Assembly: GCA_021732965.1 (NCBI GenBank)
Contig: JAKFVZ010000089.1
Location: 1-7,258 of the forward strand
From: Reyranella sp.
GTDB lineage: Bacteria; Pseudomonadota; Alphaproteobacteria; Reyranellales; Reyranellaceae
Length of the DNA stretch: 7,258 nt
Direction of reading: 5' to 3'
Position 1 is the first letter of the stretch. Every line of letters begins with the position of its first letter. This document shows, piece by piece, positions 1-6,431 of the stretch. A program made the translations under genes and the position numbers. The notes under the pieces were generated by a model, which was given only the letters and a program-made list of their open reading frames with translations, did not search any database and was not told the DNA's origin.

Positions 1-31
1 CATGGCAACAATCGATACAATATGGGGCCGC

Positions 32-52
32 CCCCGTCCTTACCGGACGGGG
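32..52. repeat. Perfect 8-bp inverted repeat (hairpin) in the leader
   Basis: CCCCGTCC at 32-39 is the exact reverse complement of GGACGGGG at 45-52, with a five-base loop TTACC. No T-run follows on either strand, so it does not look like a standard intrinsic terminator. GGGG at 24-27 could instead pair with CCCC at 31-34, which would break the main stem, so two mutually exclusive folds are possible in an RNA. Function unknown. Confidence 0.6.
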
Positions 53-128
53 AACTCGTAGTTTACCTTACATGATTATCCGCGGAATGTCGTTTTCTGT
101 CTCAAAATAGGCAGATCAGGCGGTTTCG

Positions 129-163
129 GGGGCCATTCCGGGCTCGGCGACCAGCCCGGCCCC
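129..163. repeat. Nested inverted repeat (hairpin) 70 bases before the first gene
   Basis: GGGGCC at 129-134 pairs with GGCCCC at 158-163, and inside it GGGCT at 140-144 pairs with AGCCC at 153-157, leaving a bulge at 135-139 and an eight-base loop at 145-152. CCGGGCT (138-144) with AGCCCGG (153-159) is an alternative inner stem. The bases after it (TCTATTC) are only mildly T-rich. It could be a weak terminator of something upstream or a structured part of the 5' untranslated region. Confidence 0.5.
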
Positions 164-222
164 TCTATTCGCTGGTTGTTTCGCCGGTTGTATGTATCCG
201 GATCGACGCTCGCATTGAGACC

Positions 223-227
223 AGGAG
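223..227 (+). promoter_or_regulatory. Ribosome binding site AGGAG
   Basis: AGGAG at 223-227 lies six bases before the GTG at 234. It is the reason for choosing that GTG rather than the in-frame ATG at 264, which has no comparable purine-rich stretch at the right distance. Confidence 0.75.
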
Positions 228-233
228 ACGCCT

Positions 234-1529
234 GTGGCCACCATCAGGTCAGACGGAAAAGCCATGCCGGCAGCCACGCGAGCCGGCAAAATCACCCGCT
301 ATCTGCGCAGTCCATCGACCCGGATGGCCGCCTTTGGCGGACTTTTAACATACTTGAGCTATGCGTACGCGCACGGTGGTTGGGCTAACCCGACGCTGAT
401 CGGCGTGTCAATGTTCGTTGGGGTATTCCTTCCGAGCTACGCCAAGCTCAGTAACAAGGCCGAACTGTGGGCAAACAACCAGTTCGGCTTCGTCACGGGC
501 GGCCGGCTCGGCCGGTTTGTCCCGCAATTGGCGTTCAACCTGGTGATGTTCTGGCTGATGTTATGGGGGGGTGCGCTCAACCAAGCAGGGATTGCGTCCG
601 TGGGCGGCATTGCCGGTGCCGCGCTCGTCACGACGTTGGCGTCGCAGGGCACCCAATATCTCGGCGGCTATCTCGTGGCGCGCGGGGTGGGCGATGCGAA
701 CCGCAACACGCTGGTCGGCATCCTGGTCAACGTCACCCTCGCGGCGCTCGGCACGGCGGGCGTGCCCGGCGCCCGCGAAGCCTTTTTGTTCCTGGGCTTT
801 GGGCTCGGCGGGTCTCTCTTCATGGTCGGCCTGCTGTCGGACCTGCGGTCGGTCATGGCCCCCAAGGGCGGGATCGGCCTGTTCTTCGGCACCTACAACC
901 CGTTTCACAACAGCCATATCGCGCTGCTTCGGTCGGCCATCGACCAGCGGGGTCTCGACAAGGTCATCATTCATCCGGTGCTGATCCCCAAGCTGCACGT
1001 GGACGCCTTCCGCAAGGGGGAGATCCGCGTCGGGCAACTGAAGGACGGCTTCCAGATCTACGAGAAGACCGACAAGGCCGATTCCAACGTCGACTACTTC
1101 CCGACGGGAAATGTCTTCCTGCCCCCGGAAACCCGCGTGGCGCTGATCGAACTGTCTCTGGCGCAGGCCGGCCTCGCCTACAAGGTCGAGGTCGCGGTCT
1201 ATTCGGACATCTATTACGCCAAGGGCTTCCAGGGCGTGATCGCCGAGATCAAGCGGCGCCATCCCGGCGTCCGCCTGCACATCATCCACGGCACGGATTT
1301 CGGGGGCATGCTGGTTCGCCAGATCGCCGACGAATGCGGCTGGATCTACCCCTGGTGCATCCTGCGCCGCGACCAGGTCTCCGCCACTGCGATCAGGCGC
1401 GGCGCGAAGGGCATGACGCCGCCCATCGTCACCGATGTGCTTGCGCAGATTTCACAGAATCTTCCGACAGTTGCGGCCGGTGGCCGACGCTTCCGGAATG
1501 ACAATGGCGTATTGACCGAGGGGAATTGA
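234..1529 (+). CDS. Membrane-anchored nucleotidyltransferase (NMNAT/cytidylyltransferase fold)
   Basis: A 431-residue protein starting at GTG with a good AGGAG site. Residues 1-210 are hydrophobic, with likely membrane helices near 33-47, 53-69, 95-115, 119-137, 159-176 and 183-201; I do not recognise this half as a named family. Residues 212-410 look like the HxGH nucleotidyltransferase superfamily (NadD, cytidylyltransferases): GTYNPFHNSH at 219-228 with both histidines (H225, H228), HGTD at 352-355, and VSATAIR at 382-388, matching the SSTxIR phosphate-binding motif. The glycine of HxGH is serine (S227). Family members transfer AMP or CMP from ATP or CTP to a phosphate or phosphonate group; substrate and nucleotide cannot be told here. 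The domain length (about 200 residues) equals a complete NadD, so the membrane half is an addition. The catalytic half should face the cytoplasm. A GNAT gene begins one base after its stop, so the two are almost certainly co-translated. Two TTA codons (345-347, 561-563) in the membrane half are unusual for this GC-rich DNA. Confidence 0.85.
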   Translation: MATIRSDGKAMPAATRAGKITRYLRSPSTRMAAFGGLLTYLSYAYAHGGWANPTLIGVSMFVGVFLPSYAKLSNKAELWANNQFGFVTGGRLGRFVPQLAFNLVMFWLMLWGGALNQAGIASVGGIAGAALVTTLASQGTQYLGGYLVARGVGDANRNTLVGILVNVTLAALGTAGVPGAREAFLFLGFGLGGSLFMVGLLSDLRSVMAPKGGIGLFFGTYNPFHNSHIALLRSAIDQRGLDKVIIHPVLIPKLHVDAFRKGEIRVGQLKDGFQIYEKTDKADSNVDYFPTGNVFLPPETRVALIELSLAQAGLAYKVEVAVYSDIYYAKGFQGVIAEIKRRHPGVRLHIIHGTDFGGMLVRQIADECGWIYPWCILRRDQVSATAIRRGAKGMTPPIVTDVLAQISQNLPTVAAGGRRFRNDNGVLTEGN

Positions 1530-1530
1530 G

Positions 1531-2148
1531 ATGACCGACCAACCGACCGCCGAGCAGAGCAACCGGCCCGAGATCACGATCAAGCTCGCATCGACGTCCG
1601 ACGAGATGATGCAGTGCTTCATGCTGCGCGCCGCCGTCTTCATGGGCGAGCAGCAGTGCCCATACTGGGAGGAGTATGACGGCAACGACTACACGGCCAG
1701 CCATCTGATCCTGTATGTCGACGGCGAGCCCGCCGCGTCCATTCGCGTGCGCTGGTTCGCGGGCTTCGCCAAGCTCGAGCGCGCCATCATCCTGAAGCGC
1801 TACCGCTCCTACGGCCTGTTCCTGCCGTTCGTGCACTGGGCCAAGGAGTTTTGCCGCAAGAAGGGCTATCCCAAGGCCTACCTGCACGGCCAGAAGCGCC
1901 TGTGGCCGATCTTCGAGAAGGACGGCTTTCGCAAGGTCGACGACAAGGTCTTCCATTTCTCCGACCACGAATACGGCGCCTTCGCCTGCGATCTGGATGT
2001 CGGCGAGAACGCTCCGACGGTGACGACCGACCCGATGGTGCTGAACCGCCCCGAGGACAAGCTCGACATGCCGGGAATCCTGGAAGAGTCGATGGACAGG
2101 GGAGCGTCCAATCCGCATGCGGACTGGACCGAGCGGCGCGCGACTTGA
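1531..2148 (+). CDS. GNAT-fold N-acyltransferase, first of a tandem pair
   Basis: A 205-residue protein whose ATG is one base after the preceding stop, with GAGGGGAA at 1518-1525 as ribosome binding site. Residues 15-136 show the GNAT fold in a YjcF/ElaA-like form: strand and helix with LRAAVFMGEQ at 32-41, CPYWEEYDGND at 43-53, the hydrophobic strand SHLILYV at 57-63, RVRWF at 72-76, ERAIILKRYRSYG at 83-95, and FEKDGF at 128-133. GNAT enzymes move an acyl group from acyl-CoA (or acyl-ACP) to an amine. The pyrophosphate loop, normally Q/R-x-x-G-x-G/A, reads R92-S-Y-G95-L-F97, so the last small residue is phenylalanine, which may weaken or alter cofactor binding. A tail of about 50 residues after the fold is polar and probably flexible. 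It is cytoplasmic (no signal or membrane segment). The acceptor is unknown; the gene context suggests a product related to the nucleotidyltransferase next door. Confidence 0.85.
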   Translation: MTDQPTAEQSNRPEITIKLASTSDEMMQCFMLRAAVFMGEQQCPYWEEYDGNDYTASHLILYVDGEPAASIRVRWFAGFAKLERAIILKRYRSYGLFLPFVHWAKEFCRKKGYPKAYLHGQKRLWPIFEKDGFRKVDDKVFHFSDHEYGAFACDLDVGENAPTVTTDPMVLNRPEDKLDMPGILEESMDRGASNPHADWTERRAT

Positions 2149-2161
2149 GGGAGTGAGACAC

Positions 2162-2725
2162 ATGAACACCACCAACTCGATCGGCGGCCAGCCCGTCACC
2201 ATCAAGCTCGCCATGAAGATGGAGGATTCCCTCCAGGCCTTCGCGGTCCGCGCCGCCTGCTTCATCGGCGAGCTGGATATTCCCTACTCGGAAGAGTTCG
2301 ACGGCAACGACTTCGGTGCGACCCACATCATCGCCTATCTCGGTGAAGAGCCGGTGGGCGCGGTGAGGCTGCGCTGGTTCCAGTCCTTCGCGATGCCGGA
2401 GCGGCTGGCGGTCATGCAGCGTTTCCGCGGCAACAATATCGGCGAGCTCCTGATCGAGCGGTGTCGCCAGCTCGCCGAAAGTCGGGGGGCCCGGATGCTC
2501 TACACGCAGGCCCTGCCGCGCGACATCAAGTACCTGGAGAAGCATGGCTGGCGGCGTGTCGAGGCCGGTGACGCCGGCAAGGGGCCGAAGCGGGTCGTCG
2601 CGATGACGAAGCCGGTCGATCCGAATCAGCCGCTCGCGGACGACGATGCCCCCGACGCCGTGACGGTGCGCAACGAGTCCCAGGTCGACGCAACCGGCCT
2701 GCCGCTCGGCAGCACCCGCGGCTGA
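2162..2725 (+). CDS. GNAT-fold N-acyltransferase, second of a tandem pair
   Basis: A 187-residue protein. I choose ATG 2162 because AGGGAG at 2148-2153 sits eight bases upstream; an in-frame longer reading from 2117 would overlap the previous gene and has no site. Residues 12-133 align without a gap to residues 15-136 of the preceding protein, with about 45 identical positions of 122 by hand count, concentrated in the first 80: VRAACFIGE (29-37), PYSEEFDGND (41-50), RLRWF (69-73), PERLAVMQRFRG (79-90), EKHGW (126-130). The acyl-CoA loop reads R89-G-N-N92-I-G94: it keeps the final glycine that its neighbour lacks but has asparagine where the middle glycine is expected. The last 40 residues are acidic and polar and not related to the neighbour's tail. 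Probably a cytoplasmic acyl-CoA:amine acyltransferase, alone or as a heterodimer with its paralogue; the acceptor is unknown. Confidence 0.85.
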   Translation: MNTTNSIGGQPVTIKLAMKMEDSLQAFAVRAACFIGELDIPYSEEFDGNDFGATHIIAYLGEEPVGAVRLRWFQSFAMPERLAVMQRFRGNNIGELLIERCRQLAESRGARMLYTQALPRDIKYLEKHGWRRVEAGDAGKGPKRVVAMTKPVDPNQPLADDDAPDAVTVRNESQVDATGLPLGSTRG

Positions 2726-2738
2726 CGCGGGCGCATGA

Positions 2739-2752
2739 CCGGCAACGGCCGG
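2739..2752. repeat. Small 5-bp inverted repeat between genes
   Basis: CCGGC (2739-2743) and GCCGG (2748-2752) flank the tetraloop AACG, 13 bases after the stop of the second GNAT gene. There is no T-run, so termination is unlikely; it could be an mRNA-stabilising hairpin or chance in GC-rich DNA. Confidence 0.35.
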
Positions 2753-2772
2753 ATCGGGGAGAAGCGTTGCAA

Positions 2773-2796
2773 GGGTAAAGCGGCGGGCGGGTAAAG
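2773..2796 (+). repeat. Direct repeat GGGTAAAG just before the small gene
   Basis: GGGTAAAG occurs at 2773-2780 and again at 2789-2796, spaced 16 bases start to start, the second copy abutting the ATG at 2797. The purine-rich stretch GGCGGG at 2785-2790 is the best available, rather weak, ribosome binding site. The repeat may be an operator half-site pair or chance. Confidence 0.4.
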
Positions 2797-3060
2797 ATGA
2801 CGGACGTCTTCGAGATCATCGTCGAACCGAACATCAGGCGGCGCCGCGGGCGCGCGCCGCTTTCGGAGAAGAAGCGGGCGGCGGCCTTGTTCAGGGTGTG
2901 GCACGCCGTGCGCGAGATGATCGGCGAGGCCCAGAGCCTTGGCGATGGCGAACTCGTGCACTTCCTGGCCGTGTCGCAGCTGCTGGTCGAGGAGCGGGTC
3001 ACGCTGTTGACCAGCGGCGTGCCGGCCTTCGCGACGACGGATACGTCCCTGCCGAACTGA
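2797..3060 (+). CDS. Small basic protein of unknown function, 87 residues
   Basis: I do not recognise a family. The N-terminal part (1-13) is short and hydrophobic-acidic, followed by a strongly basic patch RRRRGR at 14-19 and SEKKR at 23-27, then a likely helix at 26-47 and a second helix around 51-72 with an alternating leucine/valine pattern (LVHFLAVSQLLVEERV), ending in a polar tail. There is no signal peptide, cysteine or membrane segment. It could be a small helical binding or regulatory protein. It lies 71 bases after the second GNAT gene in the same direction, so it may be the last gene of that transcript, though the gap, weak ribosome site and direct repeat leave separate expression possible. 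The third-position GC bias supports real coding. It ends 13 bases from the stop of the convergent permease gene. Confidence 0.6.
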   Translation: MTDVFEIIVEPNIRRRRGRAPLSEKKRAAALFRVWHAVREMIGEAQSLGDGELVHFLAVSQLLVEERVTLLTSGVPAFATTDTSLPN

Positions 3061-3073
3061 GTTGCCGCGTCGC
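3061..3073. other. Convergent junction without visible terminator
   Basis: Only 13 bases separate the stop of the plus-strand small gene (3058-3060) from the stop of the minus-strand permease gene (3076-3074). No stem with a T-run is present here or just inside either gene, so transcripts from both sides probably run into each other or end by Rho. Confidence 0.5.
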
Positions 3074-3961
3074 CTACTTGTGGCGGGGATCCAGCGCGTC
3101 GCGCAGGCCGTCGCCCAGCAGGTTGAACGACAGCACCGCGAAGAAGATCGCGAAGCCCGGCCAGAAGGCCATCCACGGCGCCTGGGCGATGAAGCGCTGC
3201 GCGGAGTTCAGCATGCTGCCCCACGAGGGGGACGGCGGCTGCTGTCCCAGGCCGAGGAACGACAGCGCCGCCTCGGCGATGATGGCGCCGGCGATCGCCA
3301 GCGAGGCCTGGACCAGCAGCGGCGGCACGATGTTGGGCAGGACGTGGCGCAGCGCGATGCGCCAGTGCGGGTTGCCGACGGCGCGCGCAGCCTCGACATA
3401 ATCCTCGACCTTGGCGGCGATGGTCTGGCCGCGCGTCAGCCGGATGAAGACCGGCGTGGCGGTGACGCCGATGGCGATCATGGCATTGGTCAGGCTCGGC
3501 CCCAGGAACGCGGCCAGGGCGATCGCCAGGATCAGGAACGGGACGGCCAGCATGGCGTCGACGATGCGCGACAGCACCGCGTCGATCCAGCCGCCGGCAT
3601 AGCCCGCCAGCAGGCCGAGCGGCACGCCGATGCCGAGCGCGATGCCGACCGAGACGAGGCCGGCGCTGAGCGAGGCGCGGGCACCCCAGATGATGCGGGC
3701 CAGCACGTCGCGGCCGACTTCGTCGGTGCCCAGCCAGTGCGCCCAGGAGGGCGGCTTGCGGACCTGCGTGAAGCTTGTGGCGATGGGGTCGTAGGGCGAG
3801 ATCACCGGCGCCAGGATTGCGACCAGGATGAACAGCACCACGACCACGAGGCCGAACATGGCGCCCTTGCGTCGCTTCAGACGACGCCAGGCGCGCGCCC
3901 AGGGGTTTTCCTCGCGGGCGTCGGCGGTGGGAACGGTCGGGGTGACGGTGGCGGCGGTCAT
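3074..3961 (-). CDS. Peptide-type ABC transporter permease, DppC family
   Basis: An inner-membrane subunit of 295 residues, the usual length for DppC/OppC. A cytoplasmic N-terminal tail is followed by a membrane helix at about 34-55, the family block LGTDEVGRDVLARI at 77-90, and further helices near 100-121, 135-153, 158-175, 217-237 and 267-285. The EAA loop that docks on the ATPase is at 190-210: EAARAVG followed by the HVLPN element. It pairs with the DppB-type permease to form the channel through which the binding protein's cargo enters. The ATG is five bases after the stop of the DppB gene; the Shine-Dalgarno is weak (a GGGG run overlapping the DppB stop region), so translation is likely coupled. 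It is the last gene of the operon in this window. The protein looks complete with no missing motif. The substrate class cannot be read from the permease; peptides, opines, nickel or glutathione are all served by this family. Confidence 0.93.
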   Translation of the reverse strand: MTAATVTPTVPTADAREENPWARAWRRLKRRKGAMFGLVVVVLFILVAILAPVISPYDPIATSFTQVRKPPSWAHWLGTDEVGRDVLARIIWGARASLSAGLVSVGIALGIGVPLGLLAGYAGGWIDAVLSRIVDAMLAVPFLILAIALAAFLGPSLTNAMIAIGVTATPVFIRLTRGQTIAAKVEDYVEAARAVGNPHWRIALRHVLPNIVPPLLVQASLAIAGAIIAEAALSFLGLGQQPPSPSWGSMLNSAQRFIAQAPWMAFWPGFAIFFAVLSFNLLGDGLRDALDPRHK

Positions 3962-3966
3962 GTCGG

Positions 3967-4908
3967 TCAGCCCCGCAGCCGCGGATTGACGAGCACGTAG
4001 GCCACGTCGGCCAGCAGGTTCAGCACGATGTAGGTGGTGGCGGTGACCAGCACGACGCCCTGCACGACCGCGTAGTCGCGATTGAAGACCGAATCGACGA
4101 TCAGCTTGCCGAAGCCCGGAATGGTGAAGATCTGCTCGGTCAGCACCGCGCCCGAGAGCAGGGTGCCGAATTCGAGGGCGCCCAGGGTGATGACGGGCGT
4201 CATCGCGTTGCGCAGCGCGTGCTTCAGCACGACGCGCTTTTCATAAAGTCCCTTGGCACGGGCGGTTCGCACATAGTCCGCGCCCATCGCCTGCAGCATG
4301 GCGCTGCGGGTGTGGCGCATCAGGACGGCAGCGATGGCATTGCCCAGCACGAAGGCCGGCATCACCGTGGTCGCGAGGCTGGCGCGCCAGTCCTCGCCCA
4401 GGCGGACGTAGCCCGAGGCCGGCAACCAGCCGAGCGTCACCGAGAACAGGAAGATCATCAGGATGCCCAGCCAGAAATTGGGCGTGCTGAGGCCCCACAG
4501 GGCGAAGACGTTGGCGCCGTAATCCCAGGCGGTGTCCTTCTTCACCGCCGAGATGATGCCGGCCGGGATGCCGATTCCCAGCGCCACGACCAGCGCCATG
4601 GCCGCGAGCTGGAGGGTCACCGGCAGCTTCTCGGCGACCAGCGACGAGACCGAGGCCTTGAGGCGCATCGACTCCCCCAGGTTTCCGGAGAGCACGCCCT
4701 TGATCCAGTAGAAATACTGGATCGGGATCGGCTCGTTCAGCCGGTACTGCTCGCGGATCTCCTCGAGCACCTTCGGGTCGCGTTCCTCTCCCGCCATGAT
4801 CAGCGCCGGATCGCCCGGCAGGAGCTGCTGCAGGCCGAAGATCAGCATCGACACCAGGATCAGTGTCGGGATGATCTGCAGCAGCCGCTGGGAGAGGAAG
4901 GTGAGCAA
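3967..4908 (-). CDS. Peptide-type ABC transporter permease, DppB family
   Basis: A 313-residue inner-membrane permease of full family length. The N-terminus LTFLSQRLLQIIPT is the classic DppB beginning, with helix 1 at about 9-29 followed by LLPGDPA (29-35). Other helices lie near 98-121, 134-156, 182-198, 237-256 and 283-305. The EAA-type loop is at 211-232 (DYVRTARAKG then HALRN at 230-234). The start is TTG at 4908: the binding-protein stop TAA (4920-4918) is in the same frame three codons upstream, no ATG or GTG lies between, and the next in-frame ATG (residue 21) would remove helix 1. There is no clear Shine-Dalgarno, so ribosomes finishing the binding protein probably restart here. Low-efficiency initiation would fit the usual excess of binding protein over permease. 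It forms a heterodimeric channel with the DppC-type protein encoded five bases downstream. Confidence 0.93.
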   Translation of the reverse strand: MLTFLSQRLLQIIPTLILVSMLIFGLQQLLPGDPALIMAGEERDPKVLEEIREQYRLNEPIPIQYFYWIKGVLSGNLGESMRLKASVSSLVAEKLPVTLQLAAMALVVALGIGIPAGIISAVKKDTAWDYGANVFALWGLSTPNFWLGILMIFLFSVTLGWLPASGYVRLGEDWRASLATTVMPAFVLGNAIAAVLMRHTRSAMLQAMGADYVRTARAKGLYEKRVVLKHALRNAMTPVITLGALEFGTLLSGAVLTEQIFTIPGFGKLIVDSVFNRDYAVVQGVVLVTATTYIVLNLLADVAYVLVNPRLRG

Positions 4909-4917
4909 GGTCCGGTC

Positions 4918-6431
4918 TTACTTCAGCTTGACGCCGACGACGCGGATCAGTCCGTCCGGCATCTGCTTGTAGCCATCGACCTTGTCGGTCAGCGCGACCA
5001 GGACGCGGCGATGGTAGAGGTACTTGATCGAGCCCTCGGGCAGGTACTTGGCGGCGATCTTCTCGTAGATCTTCTTGCGCTCCGCCGGATCGCTCTTGAT
5101 GCGCGCCTCGTTGTGCCAGGCGTCGACGTCCTTGTCGCAGTAGCCGGAATTGTTCTGCGGCTGGCCGCAGACCTGGAAGATGTAGGAGTTGCCGTCGGGA
5201 TCGCTGCGGCCCGACCAGCCGATGAGATAGAGCTGGTACTCGCCGCTCTCCGACTGCTTCAGCGAGGTCGCGAACTCCGTGACGCGGATCTTGAGGTCGA
5301 AGCCGGTCTCCGCGACCATCGACTGCAGCACCTCGGCGACCTGCCGGGTTTCGGGATTGTTCGGCACCATGAAGTCGAGCGACATGCGACCGGTGACGCC
5401 CGCCTCCTTGAGCAGCGCCCTGGCCTTGGCGACGTCACGCTTCGGCACCGGAAAAGCCTGCTGGTAGTAGGGGTTGGTCGGGTTGATCCACTGGTTGCCG
5501 ACGACGAACTCGCCGTTGAAGACGACCTGGTTCAGCGCGTCGCGGTCGATCGACAGCTCGAAGGCCTGGCGGACGCGGGCGTCCTTGGCCAGCGGCGTAT
5601 CGGCCTTCGGCCCGTTGGACAGGTTGATGGTGAGGCCCTGGTAGCCGAGCTCGACGGCCGTTACCAGCTTGAGCTTCGGATTGTCGCGCACCGTCTTGAT
5701 GTCGGTCGCCAGCACGCGCTCGATCATGTCGAGGCTGCCCGAGCGCAGGTTGGCCAGGCGCACGGTCGAGTCGGTGATTGGAAGGTAGGTGATCTTGTCG
5801 ATGAACACCTGGTCCTTGTTCCAGTAGTCGGCGAACTTCTCGACGACGATACGGTCCTGCTGGACCCGCTCGACGAACCTGTAGGGGCCGGCGCAGACCG
5901 GCTTCAGGCCGAACTTGTCGCCTGCGGCCTCGGCGGCCTTGGGCGAGACCATCATGCCGGCGCGGTCGGTGAGCTGCGCCAGCAGGGGCGAGAAGGGTTC
6001 CTTCAGGTTCAGCTTGATGGTTGCCGGGTCGACGACGTCGATGGAGGTTACCGAGGCGAGTTCGGGCCTGCGGAACGAGCCCTTCATGTTGAGGTGGCGT
6101 TCGAGGCTGTACTTCGCCGCGGCGGCGTCGAACGTCTCGCCATCGTGGAACTTCACGCCCGGTCGCAGCTTGATGATGACCGTCTTGCCGTCCGCGGAGG
6201 TTTCATGCGCGGTGGCGAGCTGCGGCACGACGTTGAGCTTCTCGTCGATGTCGAACAGCTTGTCGCAGATCGAGGAGAAGACGATGCGGCCGACATAGGT
6301 CCGGGCAAGCGTCGGGTCGAGCACGTCGGGATCTTCCGCGAGGCCGATCCTAAGGTTGCTCTGGGCCGCGGCGGTGCCGAGCGCGAAGCCCACGAACGTG
6401 GCGGCGAGCGCCAGCCGGTGAAATGTCCTCT

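Larger units (their letters stand above)
1..233 (+). other. Hairpin-rich leader upstream of the nucleotidyltransferase/GNAT gene set
   Basis: I see no convincing gene in this stretch. It holds two inverted repeats (listed separately) and the ribosome binding site of the first plus-strand gene. I could not find a -35/-10 pair with acceptable spacing; TACAAT at 16-21 resembles a -10 box, but its -35 would lie outside the window. The promoter of the plus-strand block is therefore probably either here in a form I cannot recognise or upstream of the window. The local GC content is lower between about 53 and 120 than in the genes, as expected for intergenic DNA. Confidence 0.5.

Noticed and set aside
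1..3. CAT at the left edge as a possible ATG of a divergent minus-strand gene
   Set aside because: The bases before it on the minus strand contain no Shine-Dalgarno and no coding sequence is visible in the window.
51..94. GGAAC at 51-55 as a -35 of an alphaproteobacterial EcfG general-stress promoter
   Set aside because: No CGTT-like -10 lies 16-17 bases downstream; the nearest CGTT (91-94) is 35 bases away.
176..388. A 70-codon plus-strand frame overlapping the start of the first gene
   Set aside because: No ribosome site, no recognisable product, and it overlaps the better supported GTG start at 234.
467..1501. A 344-codon plus-strand frame inside the nucleotidyltransferase gene
   Set aside because: The product is Arg/Gly/Pro-rich with no domain, while the other frame has clear membrane helices and catalytic motifs.
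1429..2545. Long minus-strand frames opposite the GNAT genes
   Set aside because: They mirror the GC3 bias of the real genes and show no recognisable domain or ribosome site.
2739..2752. The CCGGC/GCCGG hairpin as an intrinsic terminator after the second GNAT gene
   Set aside because: Only five base pairs and no following T-run.
3062..4000. A 312-codon plus-strand frame opposite the DppC gene
   Set aside because: Very rich in R, D, Q and A, no family resemblance; the opposite strand encodes a complete permease with the EAA loop.
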